NCBI RefSeq assembly: GCF_001428845.1
Contig: NZ_LMIU01000001.1
Span: 124,984-188,983, forward strand
Length of the DNA: 64,000 nt
Origin: Achromobacter sp. Root83
GTDB lineage: Bacteria > Pseudomonadota > Gammaproteobacteria > Burkholderiales > Burkholderiaceae_B
Reading direction: 5' to 3'
The translations under genes were made by a program, and so were the position numbers. Of this stretch, positions 26,206-37,867 are shown piece by piece. Position 1 is the stretch's first letter. Every line of letters begins with the position of its first letter. Under the pieces are notes generated by a model. The model was not told where the DNA came from and did no database searches. It saw only the letters and a program-made list of their open reading frames with translations.

Positions 26206-27896
26206 GCCACGATGCGCCTCTGCTTGTGGTGAAGGGCCTGGACGTCGACGTCGCGGGCGAAAGCGGCATGACGCATGCGGTCAAACGCCTGGAGCTCGCC
26301 ATCTCGAAACGCGAGACCTTCGCGCTGGTCGGCGAATCCGGCTGCGGCAAGAGCATGACCGCGCTGGCGCTGCTGCGCCTGCTGCCGGATGCCGGCCGCA
26401 TCGTGGGCGGTCAGATCGACCTGGACGGCGAAGACCTCAACCGGCTGCCCGAAAGCGCCATGCGCGGGGTGCGGGGCGGGCGCATCGGCATCATCTTCCA
26501 GGAACCGTCCACCAGCCTGAACCCCGTCATGCGCGTGGGCGACCAGATCACCGAAACCCTGACCGCGCACACGCCCCTGCGCGGCGCGGCAGCGCGCGCC
26601 AGGGCCATCGACTGGCTGCGGCGGGTCGGCATCCCGGAACCCGAACGCCGCATCGACGACTATCCGTTCCAGTTCTCGGGCGGGCAGAAGCAACGCGTGA
26701 TGATCGCGATCGCGCTGGCGGCCGAACCCGTGCTGCTGATCGCCGACGAACCGACCACCGCGCTGGACGTCACGGTGCAGGCGCAGGTGCTGGACCTGCT
26801 GGCAGGCATCCAGCAGGAAATGGGCATGGCGGTGCTGCTCATCACGCATGACCTGGCGGTGGTGAAGAACGTGGCGCACCACGTCGCGCTGATGCGCGGC
26901 GGCGAAATCGTCGAGAGCGCTAGCGCCGAGGAGTTCTTCCGCGCGCCCAAGCACCCCTACGCGCGGCAGCTCTTCGAAGCGATCCCGACCTTCGACAAGC
27001 GCGGCGTGCCGCTGACGGAACAGGGACGCGACGCGGCCGCGCAAACCCGCGGCCAGCGCGCCGTGGGCGGGTCCGGTCAGACGGCGGGCGTGGTGCTGGA
27101 CGTGCAGGACCTGAAGGTTCACTACCCGGTGCGCAAGGGCCCGTTGCGCCGCATCGTGTCCTGGGTCAAGGCCGTGGACGGCGTGACCTTCACGCTGCGC
27201 GCGGGCGAGACCCTGGCCCTGCTGGGCGAATCCGGCTGCGGCAAGACCACCACCGGCAAGGCGCTGCTGCGGCTGATCGAGGGCGCGCGGGTGTCGGGCC
27301 GCGCCATGCTGCAAGGACAGGATCTGTTGTCCGCCGACCGCGGGCAGCTACAGCGCCTGCGTCAGGACATTCAAATCGTTTTCCAGGATCCCTACGCATC
27401 GCTGGATCCGCGCATGCGCGTCGGAGAGATCCTGGACGAAGGGCTGGCGTCCCTGCGGCGCGGCATGAGCAAAGAGGCGCGGGGCAAGCATGCGGCGCAA
27501 TTGATCGAGCGGGTCGGGCTGCCGGCCAACACCCTGACACGCTATCCGCACGAATTCTCGGGCGGCCAGCGCCAGCGCATCGCCATCGCGCGCGCGCTGG
27601 CCGTGGAGCCCAAGGTGCTGATCTGCGACGAACCCACGTCCGCGCTGGATGTCTCGGTGCAGGCCCAGATACTGGACCTGCTGCGCGAGCTTCAGAGCGA
27701 GCTCGGTATCGCCTACCTTTTCATCACGCACAACTTCGGCGTGGTCGAATATCTGGCCGATCGCATTGCCGTGATGGATGGCGGGCGCATCATCGAGCTG
27801 GGGCAGGCTGAATCGGTGCTGCTGGCACCCCGCCAGGAAGTGACGCGCAGGCTGCTGGCGGCGGTTCCGCGCCTGCATTTCGGGCCGCAGGCTTAG
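26202..27896 (+). CDS. Peptide ABC transporter ATP-binding protein, two fused ATPase domains (YejF/DppDF-like)
   Basis: The 564-residue protein contains two complete ABC ATPases in tandem and would energise the two permeases. Domain 1 (about 1-270) has Walker A GESGCGKS, signature FSGGQKQR and Walker B LLIADEPT. Domain 2 (about 290-555) has [17 protein letters not shown] and [11 protein letters not shown]. Each ends with the switch histidine (ITHDLAVV and ITHNFGVV). Each domain also carries the peptide-family HPYAR- or HEF-type segments. ATG 26202 overlaps the preceding stop as ATGA. One fused ATPase plus two permeases and one binding protein matches the yejABEF layout. Confidence 0.93.
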   Translation: MSHDAPLLVVKGLDVDVAGESGMTHAVKRLELAISKRETFALVGESGCGKSMTALALLRLLPDAGRIVGGQIDLDGEDLNRLPESAMRGVRGGRIGIIFQEPSTSLNPVMRVGDQITETLTAHTPLRGAAARARAIDWLRRVGIPEPERRIDDYPFQFSGGQKQRVMIAIALAAEPVLLIADEPTTALDVTVQAQVLDLLAGIQQEMGMAVLLITHDLAVVKNVAHHVALMRGGEIVESASAEEFFRAPKHPYARQLFEAIPTFDKRGVPLTEQGRDAAAQTRGQRAVGGSGQTAGVVLDVQDLKVHYPVRKGPLRRIVSWVKAVDGVTFTLRAGETLALLGESGCGKTTTGKALLRLIEGARVSGRAMLQGQDLLSADRGQLQRLRQDIQIVFQDPYASLDPRMRVGEILDEGLASLRRGMSKEARGKHAAQLIERVGLPANTLTRYPHEFSGGQRQRIAIARALAVEPKVLICDEPTSALDVSVQAQILDLLRELQSELGIAYLFITHNFGVVEYLADRIAVMDGGRIIELGQAESVLLAPRQEVTRRLLAAVPRLHFGPQA

Positions 27897-27938
27897 GCCG
27901 AATCTTGTATTCTGGGCGTAGAACCCCATATAGATGCC

Positions 27939-28397
27939 ATGGCCCTCAAAGTTTTTGACCTTCAGTGCGACCACAGCCATATTTTCGAAGGCTGGTTCGG
28001 TTCGCACGACGACTATGACGCGCAACAGGCGCGTGGTCTTGTCACGTGCCCGGTTTGCGGTTCCGCCAGCATCACCAAGCGCTTGTCCGCGCCCCGGCTG
28101 AACGTCGCCCATCTGCATGCGCCCGCGGCACAGCCCGCCGTGCCGGCCGGCGCCTCCGACGCCGAAAAGATGGCGGCGCTGCAAGCGGTCGTCATGCGCC
28201 AGGTGCGCGCCTTGGTGCGCAGCACCGAAAACGTGGGCCCGCGCTTCGCGCAAGAGGCGCGCCGCATCCACGACGGCGACGCCGACGACCGGCCCATTCG
28301 CGGCACGGCCACCCCCGAAGAGCGCGAATCGCTGGCCGAGGACGGCATCGAGGTCATGGCCGTGCCCGACTTCCTGGACGACGAACGCCTGCAGTAA
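27939..28397 (+). CDS. DUF1178 family protein
   Basis: The 152-residue small cytoplasmic protein opens MALKVFDLQCDHSHIFEGWFGS, typical of DUF1178. A zinc-ribbon-like arrangement is suggested by Cys10 and the later CPVCGS pair. The middle is Ala/Pro-rich, and the C-terminal half is helical with an Arg/Asp-rich ETARRIHDGD-like segment. The function is unknown. The gene stands alone between the peptide transporter and the convergent efp gene, with the shared terminator just downstream. Confidence 0.82.
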   Translation: MALKVFDLQCDHSHIFEGWFGSHDDYDAQQARGLVTCPVCGSASITKRLSAPRLNVAHLHAPAAQPAVPAGASDAEKMAALQAVVMRQVRALVRSTENVGPRFAQEARRIHDGDADDRPIRGTATPEERESLAEDGIEVMAVPDFLDDERLQ

Positions 28398-28417
28398 GCG
28401 GCCGCGCGGTGTACTGC

Positions 28418-28451
28418 AAAAAAAAAGCCAGACCCGTGTAGGTCTGGCTTT
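28418..28451. terminator. Terminator between DUF1178 gene and efp
   Basis: AAAGCCAGACC (28424-28434) pairs perfectly with GGTCTGGCTTT (28441-28451) around a six-base loop. Nine consecutive A on the left give a nine-T tail on the minus strand, so this is a strong terminator for efp. Toward the plus strand the T-run is short. Confidence 0.9.
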
Positions 28452-28469
28452 CTCGTGCCTGCCGCCGGA

Positions 28470-29030
28470 TCAGTTGTTGACGCGGCTGCGGTATTCGTTC
28501 GTGCGGGTGTCGATTTCGATCTTGTCGCCGATGGCGCAGAACAGCGGCACGTTCAGTTCGTAGCCGGTGTTGATCTTGGCCGGCTTGGTCACCTTGCCCG
28601 ACGTATCGCCACGGACGGCGGGTTCGGTGTAGGTGATTTCGCGCACGAGCGTCGTGGGCAGTTCCACCGAGATGGCGCGGCCGTCGTAGAAGACCACTTC
28701 CACGGGCATCGCTTCTTCCAGGTAGTTCAGGGCGTCGCCCATGCTGTCAGCTTCGATTTCGTACTGGTTGTACTCTTCGTCCATGAAGACGTACATCGGG
28801 TCGCCGAAGTAGGAATAGGTGCATTCCCTGCGATCCAGTTGGACCACTTCGAACTTTTCGTCGGCCTTGTAGACCGATTCGCTGGCCGAGGCGGTCAGCA
28901 GGTTCTTGAACTTCAGCTTCACAACGGCGGCGTTACGGCCAGACTTGTTGTATTCGGCTTTCTGGACCACGAGGGGATCCTTGCCGACCATGACCACGTT
29001 GCCGACTCGCAATTCCTGAGCGGTTTTCAT
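28470..29030 (-). CDS. efp: Elongation factor P, arginine-32 (rhamnosylated) type
   Basis: The 186-residue factor relieves ribosome stalling at polyproline stretches. The start at 29030 ([11 protein letters not shown]) is the family start; an upstream in-frame extension to 29168 has no counterpart. The modification loop reads [11 protein letters not shown] with Arg at position 32 instead of the lysine of E. coli EF-P. This is the form modified by EarP with dTDP-rhamnose. The earP gene lies immediately upstream on the same strand. KN-OB-OB domain order and the C-terminal signature [23 protein letters not shown] are intact. Confidence 0.97.
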   Translation of the reverse strand: MKTAQELRVGNVVMVGKDPLVVQKAEYNKSGRNAAVVKLKFKNLLTASASESVYKADEKFEVVQLDRRECTYSYFGDPMYVFMDEEYNQYEIEADSMGDALNYLEEAMPVEVVFYDGRAISVELPTTLVREITYTEPAVRGDTSGKVTKPAKINTGYELNVPLFCAIGDKIEIDTRTNEYRSRVNN

Positions 29031-29095
29031 CGATAAAACTCCGGGGGTGATGGGTGCACTCGCCGTGCTTGCAGAAGTCGCCGTTGCAGAGGCGG

Positions 29096-29123
29096 GTCTG
29101 GGTAGACCCAAGTCTGGGTAGAC
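29096..29123. repeat. Tandem repeat of a 12-base dyad in the efp leader
   Basis: GTCTGGGTAGAC occurs twice (29096-29107 and 29112-29123), separated by CCAA. Each copy is itself a dyad, GTCT-GGGT-AGAC. The pair lies in the 167-base spacer before efp and may be an operator or an mRNA structure. No regulator is known to me. Confidence 0.5.
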
Positions 29124-29197
29124 GGTTTCGTGCACACCCCGGGAGGCGTCATAGTTGAGGCCCGACAAATTCAGGGCAACTCAGAAAACTCTCTATT

Positions 29198-30310
29198 CTA
29201 ACGTTTCTTGGCCAACTCTGCGCAAAACGCGACCAGATTATCAGCCAGACCTGGCAGCGCCGACTGGCTGGCGTCCCATTGCCGGGCGGCGGCGGCCCAG
29301 GCCTGCCCGGCGGCAGGCTCCAGCACGGCCTTGACCGCGGCCACGGTCTGCCCCGCTTGCGGCTGATTCCAGGCCCGGATCAGCGCCTGCGCCGACTCGG
29401 GGGCCGGATAGCGGGCGAGCCAGGCGTCCAGTTTTTCCAGATGGACGTTCTGGTCCTGAGGGTAGATCTGCCAGACCAGCGGGCGGGCGGCCCAGGCGGC
29501 CCGGACAAAGGAATCCTCGCCGCGCACGAAGTTGATGTCGGCGCACCAGAGCAGGCGGTCGAAATCGGGCTGGGCAACGAAGGGCAGGCGGACCAGCCGG
29601 GGCGCGCCGGGCGATTGGCAGGCCGCTTCCAGGCCGGGCGCCACGCCCTGGGGCGCGAGCAGCACGGTGGCGCGCGGATCCGCCGCCAGGGCCTCGACGA
29701 GCTCCCCGGCGGGGGCGGAGGCGTAGCAAAATAGGGACACCGTGCGCGCGCCTTGGCGCCGGAGTGCCAGCGCCTCGTCCGGCACGCCGACCGACCGCAG
29801 GAAACTGTCTTGCGTGGCGGTCGATCCCTGCAGCGCATCGCGCTCGGCGGACAGGCCAGGTTCGCGCAGCAGTCCCCCCGTGGCGGGGGTGAAGCCGGGA
29901 AAGAAGAAGTGCTTCACCAGGCCGTCGGGCCGTTGCGAAGGCAGGCCGTGGCAACTTTCCACCCAGGATTCGGCGCTCAGGTATTCCAGGTTGATCCAGA
30001 CCGGATGGGTGCGGCGCATGCTGTCCACGAACGCTTCGGGCGGATCGCAGGCGAACGCCTCGATCACCACGTCGCGCGCGGCCAGCACCGGGGCGGGCGT
30101 GTCGGACCAGTGGACGATATCCACGCCAGCCAGCCCCTGGCGCGGGGAGCGCGCGTCGATGCCGGGCTGGATATGCGCAAAACTGGCCAGATCATCGACC
30201 CACAGCCGCACATCCCAGCCGTGGCTGTTCGCAAGCTGGCGCGCCAGGCGCCAGCAGACGCCGATATCGCCGTAATTGTCGACGACCCGGCAGAAGATGT
30301 CCGCTTGCAT
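29198..30310 (-). CDS. earP: EF-P arginine rhamnosyltransferase EarP
   Basis: The 370-residue GT-B glycosyltransferase attaches rhamnose from dTDP-beta-L-rhamnose to Arg32 of EF-P. The opening MQADIFCRVVDNYGDIGVCW contains Asp11 and Asp15, matching the catalytic and binding aspartates of characterised EarP. KHFFFPGF and the nucleotide-binding motif RGEDSFVRAAWA (Glu265), with PLVWQIYPQ, are family hallmarks. Length is normal. It is directly upstream of efp, and the Arg32 of that efp confirms the pairing. The dTDP-rhamnose genes are not in this window. Confidence 0.96.
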   Translation of the reverse strand: MQADIFCRVVDNYGDIGVCWRLARQLANSHGWDVRLWVDDLASFAHIQPGIDARSPRQGLAGVDIVHWSDTPAPVLAARDVVIEAFACDPPEAFVDSMRRTHPVWINLEYLSAESWVESCHGLPSQRPDGLVKHFFFPGFTPATGGLLREPGLSAERDALQGSTATQDSFLRSVGVPDEALALRRQGARTVSLFCYASAPAGELVEALAADPRATVLLAPQGVAPGLEAACQSPGAPRLVRLPFVAQPDFDRLLWCADINFVRGEDSFVRAAWAARPLVWQIYPQDQNVHLEKLDAWLARYPAPESAQALIRAWNQPQAGQTVAAVKAVLEPAAGQAWAAAARQWDASQSALPGLADNLVAFCAELAKKR

Positions 30311-30317
30311 CGCCGCC

Positions 30318-31520
30318 CTAGTGGAACTGCGCGGGGGCCGCTTCGGCGTCTTCGGGCAGCTCGGCGTGCACCAGCTCGCCCAGCGGGTTCGGGAAGTAGG
30401 GCGCGCCGCAGTCCTCGCAATACTCGGGCGGGAGCACGCCCGGAATACGGCGCACCTCGGTAACGCCGTATTCCTTCAACAGCGCCGCGATCTCGTCGAC
30501 CACGTCGGGCTGGCCTTCGTCGGACACCAGGTCTTCCTCGCGTCCGTACAAGGGCCACACGCAGCCGTAGTAGACGTCGTTGCTGCTGCGCGCAGTAAAG
30601 CTGATGCGGTATTCGTCGATGCGGCCTTCGCCGCAGCCGGCCACCACGGCTCGCAATTGCGAGGCTTCAAGGCTGACGGCGCCTTCCAGCCAGCTTATCG
30701 CGGCGCGCAGGGACAGGGGACGCACCTGGCGGTCCGCCTCGCGGTTGCTGACATAGTAGGCATCGGGCAGCAGCGATTCAAACCCGCAGCCGGGCAGCAG
30801 CGTGGCCAGCGTAGGCTGGGCCTGCTCGGCCCATTGCTTCAGGCAGGCATCGCGGCTGGCCTCGGCGTCGCCCAGGTGTTCCTGCCAGCGGAAGATCGGC
30901 TCGTTTTCGGGGACCGCCACGGCTCCCACGATATAGCGCGTGTCGGCCAGCATGTTCGCCGTCTCGACTTCGGTATTCAGCACCGGCTTGGTGGTTTCGG
31001 CGCCCAGCGCCTGCGAACCCAGGCGTTGCAGCCAGTGCCAGGTCTCGGAGAAGGTGCGGGGCATCTGATCGACGCTGACCACCAGAGGCATCAGCGCGCT
31101 GCGGGCCTTGCTGGACAGGACATGCCCGTGCAGTTGGGCCTGCAAGGCCTGCTGGGCGCTGGCGGAAACAGGGCCGGTCGGGATGGCGTAACGGGTCCAG
31201 GCGACGATGGGGGCGACGATCAGCAACACGTCGTACCGGACACCGTTCTTTTCGATCTTCATCGATTCGGACAGCGTTTCGGCCTGTTCGATCAAGACTT
31301 CGTAGGCGCCCACGTCGCTTTGCGCAAGGTGGTCCAGCGCCGCCTCCAGGGGGGCATCCTGTCCCGCCTTGAGCAGCTTGGGAATCGCTTCGCCAAGCTG
31401 GTTCTCCCAGAACACGTCTTCGACGCGGCTGCCCGAACGGTTCAGCGCCTGGGCAAGCGCAACCAGGCGGGTGGCGTCACGGGTCATGCGGGGAGTGGAT
31501 TGGCTGCGGGATCGGGCCAT
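30318..31520 (-). CDS. DUF2863-like conserved protein
   Basis: The 400-residue protein appears to belong to a betaproteobacterial conserved family that I recognise as DUF2863; the family name is from memory. No transmembrane segment or signal peptide is apparent. The C-terminus has a CxxC pair in YCEDCGAPYFPNPLGELVH, which may bind a metal. The stop lies seven bases before the earP start, so the two genes are probably cotranscribed with efp. A functional connection to EF-P modification is possible but not shown. Confidence 0.65.
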   Translation of the reverse strand: MARSRSQSTPRMTRDATRLVALAQALNRSGSRVEDVFWENQLGEAIPKLLKAGQDAPLEAALDHLAQSDVGAYEVLIEQAETLSESMKIEKNGVRYDVLLIVAPIVAWTRYAIPTGPVSASAQQALQAQLHGHVLSSKARSALMPLVVSVDQMPRTFSETWHWLQRLGSQALGAETTKPVLNTEVETANMLADTRYIVGAVAVPENEPIFRWQEHLGDAEASRDACLKQWAEQAQPTLATLLPGCGFESLLPDAYYVSNREADRQVRPLSLRAAISWLEGAVSLEASQLRAVVAGCGEGRIDEYRISFTARSSNDVYYGCVWPLYGREEDLVSDEGQPDVVDEIAALLKEYGVTEVRRIPGVLPPEYCEDCGAPYFPNPLGELVHAELPEDAEAAPAQFH

Positions 31521-31767
31521 AACTTCGGGGGACGTCCAGTAAGTGTGTAACGACGTAGTTTAACGCCCGCCACCCTCGACCGGGGGCCGGCGCGCTGGGT
31601 CTGGCTGGAGCCGGCTCCGGCCATTCCTTGCGGCCGGGGAATCCAGGCGCGGGATCGGATCGAATTGATGCTGTTTTAGCAACAGATTATGTTGGTGTGG
31701 AGGGTTTATTGCCGCGTTGAAACAGCCGAAAATGACGCCATCGACATGATTTTATGGAGGCATCGCC

Positions 31768-32547
31768 ATGCGTTGGCCTACGCTTTTTGTTTCCCACGGT
31801 TCCCCCATGCTGGCCGTTGAACCGGGCCTCACCGGTCCGGTGCTTGCCGATTGGAGCGCCGCGCAGGGCCGCAAGCCCCGGGGCATCCTGGTGGTGTCGC
31901 CCCACTGGATGGGCGAAGGGCTGGCGCTGTCCACGCGCGACCACCAGGTGGCCTGGCACGACTTCGGCGGATTTCCGCCCGAGCTCTACACCTTGCAGTA
32001 CGCGGCGCCGGGCTCGCCGGAACTGGCGGCGCGCACGCAGGCCCTGCTGGCCGAATCGGGCATCGCCGCGGACCGTGATCCGCGCCGTCCCCTGGACCAC
32101 GGCGCCTGGGTGCCCTTGCGCTATCTGTACCCGGACGTGGACGTGCCCGTCGTGCAGCTATCGCTGGACATGGGGCGCGATGCGGCAGGCCAGATGGCGC
32201 TGGGCCGTGCGCTGGCGCCCTTGCGCGACGAAGACATCCTGATCATCGGATCGGGTTCGCTCACGCACAATCTGCGCCACGTCCGCATGCCGCAGGACGC
32301 GCCCGCGGCGGCTTATGTGCCCGCATTTCAGGAGTGGTACGCCCGCAATCTGGCGGACCACAACGTGCCGGCCCTGCTGGATTGGCAGGCCGAGGCGCCC
32401 GCCGCCCTGCAGGCGCATCCGCACGATGACCACCTGATGCCCCTGTACGTGGCGCTGGGCGCGGGCGGTCCGGCGGCCAGGGCGCGGCGGCTGAATGACG
32501 AGATCTCGTACAGCGCACTGGCGATGGACGCGTATCAGTTCGACTGA
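31768..32547 (+). CDS. DODA-type extradiol aromatic-ring dioxygenase (LigB family, YgiD-like)
   Basis: The 259-residue class III extradiol dioxygenase family member starts after TGGAGGCATCGCC. Metal-ligand histidines are visible in FVSHGSPM (His10), VVSPHWMGEG and the conserved IIGSGSLTHNLRH and HPHDDHLMPL stretches. Related enzymes cleave catechols such as 4,5-DOPA. The physiological substrate is unknown for bacterial homologues like E. coli YgiD. The gene stands alone and ends in a strong bidirectional terminator shared with acnA. Confidence 0.85.
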   Translation: MRWPTLFVSHGSPMLAVEPGLTGPVLADWSAAQGRKPRGILVVSPHWMGEGLALSTRDHQVAWHDFGGFPPELYTLQYAAPGSPELAARTQALLAESGIAADRDPRRPLDHGAWVPLRYLYPDVDVPVVQLSLDMGRDAAGQMALGRALAPLRDEDILIIGSGSLTHNLRHVRMPQDAPAAAYVPAFQEWYARNLADHNVPALLDWQAEAPAALQAHPHDDHLMPLYVALGAGGPAARARRLNDEISYSALAMDAYQFD

Positions 32548-32588
32548 GGGCGCGCGGCGGCGTCCGGCTCGGCGGCGCCGCCGCCCCT

Positions 32589-32629
32589 AAAAAAAACGCC
32601 CCGGGACCGAAGCGCCGGGGCGTTTTTTT
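32589..32629. terminator. Bidirectional terminator between dioxygenase gene and acnA
   Basis: CGCCCCGG (32597-32604) pairs with CCGGGGCG (32615-32622), extended by A/T pairs. Eight A on the left and seven T on the right give T-tails in both directions, so it can end both convergent transcripts. Confidence 0.92.
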
Positions 32630-32688
32630 GATGTGTGCGCCCAGCATGGGCGCACTCCGGTATGAGCCCGCATGCCGGGGGAAATGAC

Positions 32689-32716
32689 AGCGGGCAGCCC
32701 TCTCGGGCTGCCCGCT
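32689..32716 (-). repeat. Perfect 12-bp-stem hairpin in the acnA 3' untranslated region
   Basis: AGCGGGCAGCCC (32689-32700) and GGGCTGCCCGCT (32705-32716) pair around a TCTC loop, 20 bases after the acnA stop. No T-run follows on the minus strand, so it may protect the 3' end of the mRNA rather than stop transcription. Confidence 0.7.
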
Positions 32717-32735
32717 ATGCCGAAGCGCCTACCGT

Positions 32736-35441
<2,706 letters not shown>

Positions 35442-35537
35442 GATGGACTCCGTGGTTTTGCCCAGCTGAAGGCGGCATTTTCAGGCGTTTTGGCGCGTTT
35501 GTCATTCTATGTGAGACAAGCGCGCGGGTAGTCTTGT

Positions 35538-35558
35538 GTCTTGTATCTTATATAAGAC
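35538..35558 (-). promoter_or_regulatory. Aconitase-associated 21-bp dyad (acnA copy)
   Basis: Read on the plus strand it is GTCTTGTA-TCTTA-TATAAGAC, inverted arms of eight bases around five. It differs from the acnB copy at one position only. Additional TCTT half-sites recur every seven to eight bases to the left. It lies about 97 bases before the acnA start and is likely an operator of a TCA-cycle regulator whose gene is not in the window. Confidence 0.75.
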
Positions 35559-35678
35559 TCAAGCTGTGCGTCAAAGTTCCGGCCCGGTTTCGCGCCGGAC
35601 TATTCAGGCTGCGGCGAAGCCCCTACTTTGGCGGACGCGCGCAAAGCCCGCAAGACCCCTTGGCGCCAATATCCCCAG

Positions 35679-36587
35679 TCATGCCAGAAGCGCGGGCAGT
35701 TCCGCGCTGGCGTATTCCACGAAACGCCGCAAGGCCAGGGGCTCGCCGCGTCTGGCGGGCATGATGACGTAGATGCGCGCGGGCGTGGCGTCCCAGGCCG
35801 GCAGGATATGCACCAGTTCGCCCTTGGCCAGCAGCGCCGCGCACAGATAACGCGGCACCAGCGCCACACCCAGGCCCCCGCGCGCCATTGCCCGCAGGGT
35901 CGCCATGTTGCTGCTCAGGCTGCGCGGCTGGAATTCAACCGATTCCGCGGCACCCGCCGGTCCGGTGAAGCGCCAGGTCTGCGTGCCATCCTGCGTTGCA
36001 TGGGCCAGCAGGGGCAGGGCGGCCAGATCGCGCGGATGCGCGGGCGCGGCCTTGGCCATGGCGGGGCTGCACACCAGGATCAGGGGAACCGTGGCGATTT
36101 CGGCAGCGTGCAGCCGGGAATCCGTCAATGAAGAGGCCTGGGCGCGGAACGCCAGATCGTAGCCTTCGCCAACCAGGTCGATGATCTGGTCGCGCGAGTC
36201 CAGCAGCACCCGGACGCCGGGATGGGCCAGGCAGAAACGCGCGACCAGCTCGCCAAGCAAGGTGACTGCCATGGGGGAGGGGGCGGTGATGCGCAACAGG
36301 CCGGCCGGGGTGTCGCCCATGGACGCGGCCAGGTCATAAACCGTTCGCGCTTCGCGGACCATTGCCTGCGCGTGCGCGTAGATCTGTTCGCCCATCGGCG
36401 TGAGCGATACGCGGCGCGTGTTGCGCTGGAGCAGCCGCACCCCCAGGCGGGCTTCAAGTTCGGCCACTCGCCGGCTGAGCTTGGAACGTTGCATATTCAA
36501 CACACGGGCAGCCGCCGAGAAACCGCCTTTTTCCACGACTTCACTGAACAGCAGCAGGTCGTCCAGGCGATGAAGAGAGGTAGGCAT
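35679..36587 (-). CDS. LysR-family transcriptional regulator (pirin-divergent)
   Basis: The 302-residue regulator has an N-terminal winged helix (about 1-65: DLLLFSEVVEKGGFSAAARVLNMQRSKLSRRVAELEARLG) and a periplasmic-binding-like effector domain (about 90-295). I chose ATG 36587 because the alternative ATG 36623 would fall inside a perfect operator-like dyad. The effector domain includes VGEGYDLAFRAQ and MARGGLGVALVPRYL, as in the CrgA/PA-type subgroup. It is divergent from the pirin gene and probably controls it. It is separated from acnA by 237 bases that contain the acnA operator. Confidence 0.88.
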   Translation of the reverse strand: MPTSLHRLDDLLLFSEVVEKGGFSAAARVLNMQRSKLSRRVAELEARLGVRLLQRNTRRVSLTPMGEQIYAHAQAMVREARTVYDLAASMGDTPAGLLRITAPSPMAVTLLGELVARFCLAHPGVRVLLDSRDQIIDLVGEGYDLAFRAQASSLTDSRLHAAEIATVPLILVCSPAMAKAAPAHPRDLAALPLLAHATQDGTQTWRFTGPAGAAESVEFQPRSLSSNMATLRAMARGGLGVALVPRYLCAALLAKGELVHILPAWDATPARIYVIMPARRGEPLALRRFVEYASAELPALLA

Positions 36588-36621
36588 ACAGTGTTTAAAA
36601 GAAGATGGGGGAAGTTGGAGC

Positions 36622-36644
36622 ATTGTCCTGTATGGCAGGACAAT
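36622..36644. promoter_or_regulatory. Perfect 23-bp dyad, probable operator of the LysR/pirin divergent pair
   Basis: ATTGTCCTG (36622-36630) and CAGGACAAT (36636-36644) are perfect inverted arms around TATGG. It lies 35 bases before the LysR start and about 90 bases before the pirin start. Nine-base arms this exact strongly suggest protein binding. Confidence 0.75.
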
Positions 36645-36733
36645 TATTCCTGAAATTAAACTCTACTGCCCGGTTAATAGAACTCATAAGCTGTGCGCTG
36701 CGATATTTTCAGCATTACTTCAGGCAGCATTTC

Positions 36734-37642
36734 TTGACCCTTCACCTCAGTGCCGTCGTCGCCGGTTCCATCAAGTCCCCGGACGACGCGTGCCAGATCC
36801 GGCAGTTCCGTCATACCGATTTTTCCAGGGGCATGTCGCCGGTGGTGCTGGTGGACCACTTCGTCATGACCGGCCCGTCCTTCGGGCCCCATCCGCATGC
36901 CGGCATCGGCGTGGCCACGCTGTTGCTGGAGGACAGCACCGGCGAGATGCAGAGCCTGGAAAGCATCGAGAACAACCGCGAGATCCGCGCGGGGGACCTG
37001 CACTGGACGCTGGCGGGCAAGGGCATCGTTCACGCCCAGCGGCCCGCCGGGGAAGCCCGGTTGCACGGTTTGCAGATATTCATCGACCTGCCGGAACACG
37101 CGAAAGCCCTGCCTGCCTCGACTTCGCTCCTGCGCGCTTGGGAAATGCCCGTCATCCAGACCGTTTCAGGGCGGATCAGGGTGGCAGCAGGCAGTTACGG
37201 CGGCTGGCAGTCGCCCCTGCAAATCCCCGAGCCGTTGTTGATTCTGGATGGTTGGCTGCGGCCGGGCGCCTCCATGCTGGTTACCATGCAGCCCGGCTGG
37301 AATGCCTGGATCTATGCCGTGCAGGGCGACCTGGGCGTGCGCGCCAGGCATCGCAGCAAAGGCGCCGCGCCCTTACCCAAGATGGCGGGCGGGGATCCGG
37401 ACTTCGCGGTCCTTCCGGCGGGATCGGCGGTGGCCGCGGGCGCCACGCCGGATGGCGAGGAAGGCGTGCTGATGCTGATGGCGGGCAGGACGCCCGCGCA
37501 TTTCGTGCTGATTTCCGGCCCGGCCGCCGACGTGGCCGCGGGCAGCCGGGGCGTGTCGACGCGGGCCGGCCAAGAGGCGCTGGCCCAGGCGCTGGCGGCG
37601 TATGAAGGTGCCGAAACCGTGCCGCAAGGCGTCGCCATGTGA
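36734..37642 (+). CDS. Pirin family (bicupin) protein
   Basis: The 302-residue bicupin carries the pirin iron-binding residues in GPHPHAGIGVATLLLE and DLHWTLAGKGIVHAQRP (His, His, His and the following glutamate-equivalent region). Bacterial pirins include quercetinases and redox-responsive regulators. The start is uncertain. The frame is open far upstream, but no ATG gives a family-like N-terminus, and I favour TTG 36734, which yields LTLHLSAVVAGS, close to the usual pirin opening. It is divergent from a LysR regulator with a perfect dyad between them, which suggests induction by an aromatic or oxidative signal. Confidence 0.82.
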   Translation: MTLHLSAVVAGSIKSPDDACQIRQFRHTDFSRGMSPVVLVDHFVMTGPSFGPHPHAGIGVATLLLEDSTGEMQSLESIENNREIRAGDLHWTLAGKGIVHAQRPAGEARLHGLQIFIDLPEHAKALPASTSLLRAWEMPVIQTVSGRIRVAAGSYGGWQSPLQIPEPLLILDGWLRPGASMLVTMQPGWNAWIYAVQGDLGVRARHRSKGAAPLPKMAGGDPDFAVLPAGSAVAAGATPDGEEGVLMLMAGRTPAHFVLISGPAADVAAGSRGVSTRAGQEALAQALAAYEGAETVPQGVAM

Positions 37643-37702
37643 ACCAGAAGGGTCATTTGTTGCAGTAGCGCAACGAATAGAGGGAATTCTCATGAGGGAC
37701 GC

Positions 37703-37721
37703 AATGAGAACGATTCTCTTT
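37703..37721 (+). promoter_or_regulatory. Fur box upstream of TonB-dependent receptor
   Basis: AATGAGAACGATTCTCTTT closely matches the inverted-repeat form of Fur boxes (AATGAGAAT-N-ATTCTCATT). It contains the dyad GAGAA-CGA-TTCTC and lies about 150 bases before the receptor start, indicating iron repression. Confidence 0.8.
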
Positions 37722-37867
37722 TGGTAACATCTGTCGCGTTAGACCTCAAGACCCCAGCGTGAGCGGGCTTTGCAAGTGCCGGTTTGCCGGCGCCGCGTCA
37801 GTTCAGATCGGGATTTTGCGGATCTCCTACCGCAACGCGGTTTCCTCCGCCCCACCAGCGTCCCGTT

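Noticed and set aside
29031-29168. N-terminal extension of elongation factor P
   Set aside because: The extra 46 residues have no counterpart in the family, and the start at 29030 gives the standard opening and puts Arg at position 32.
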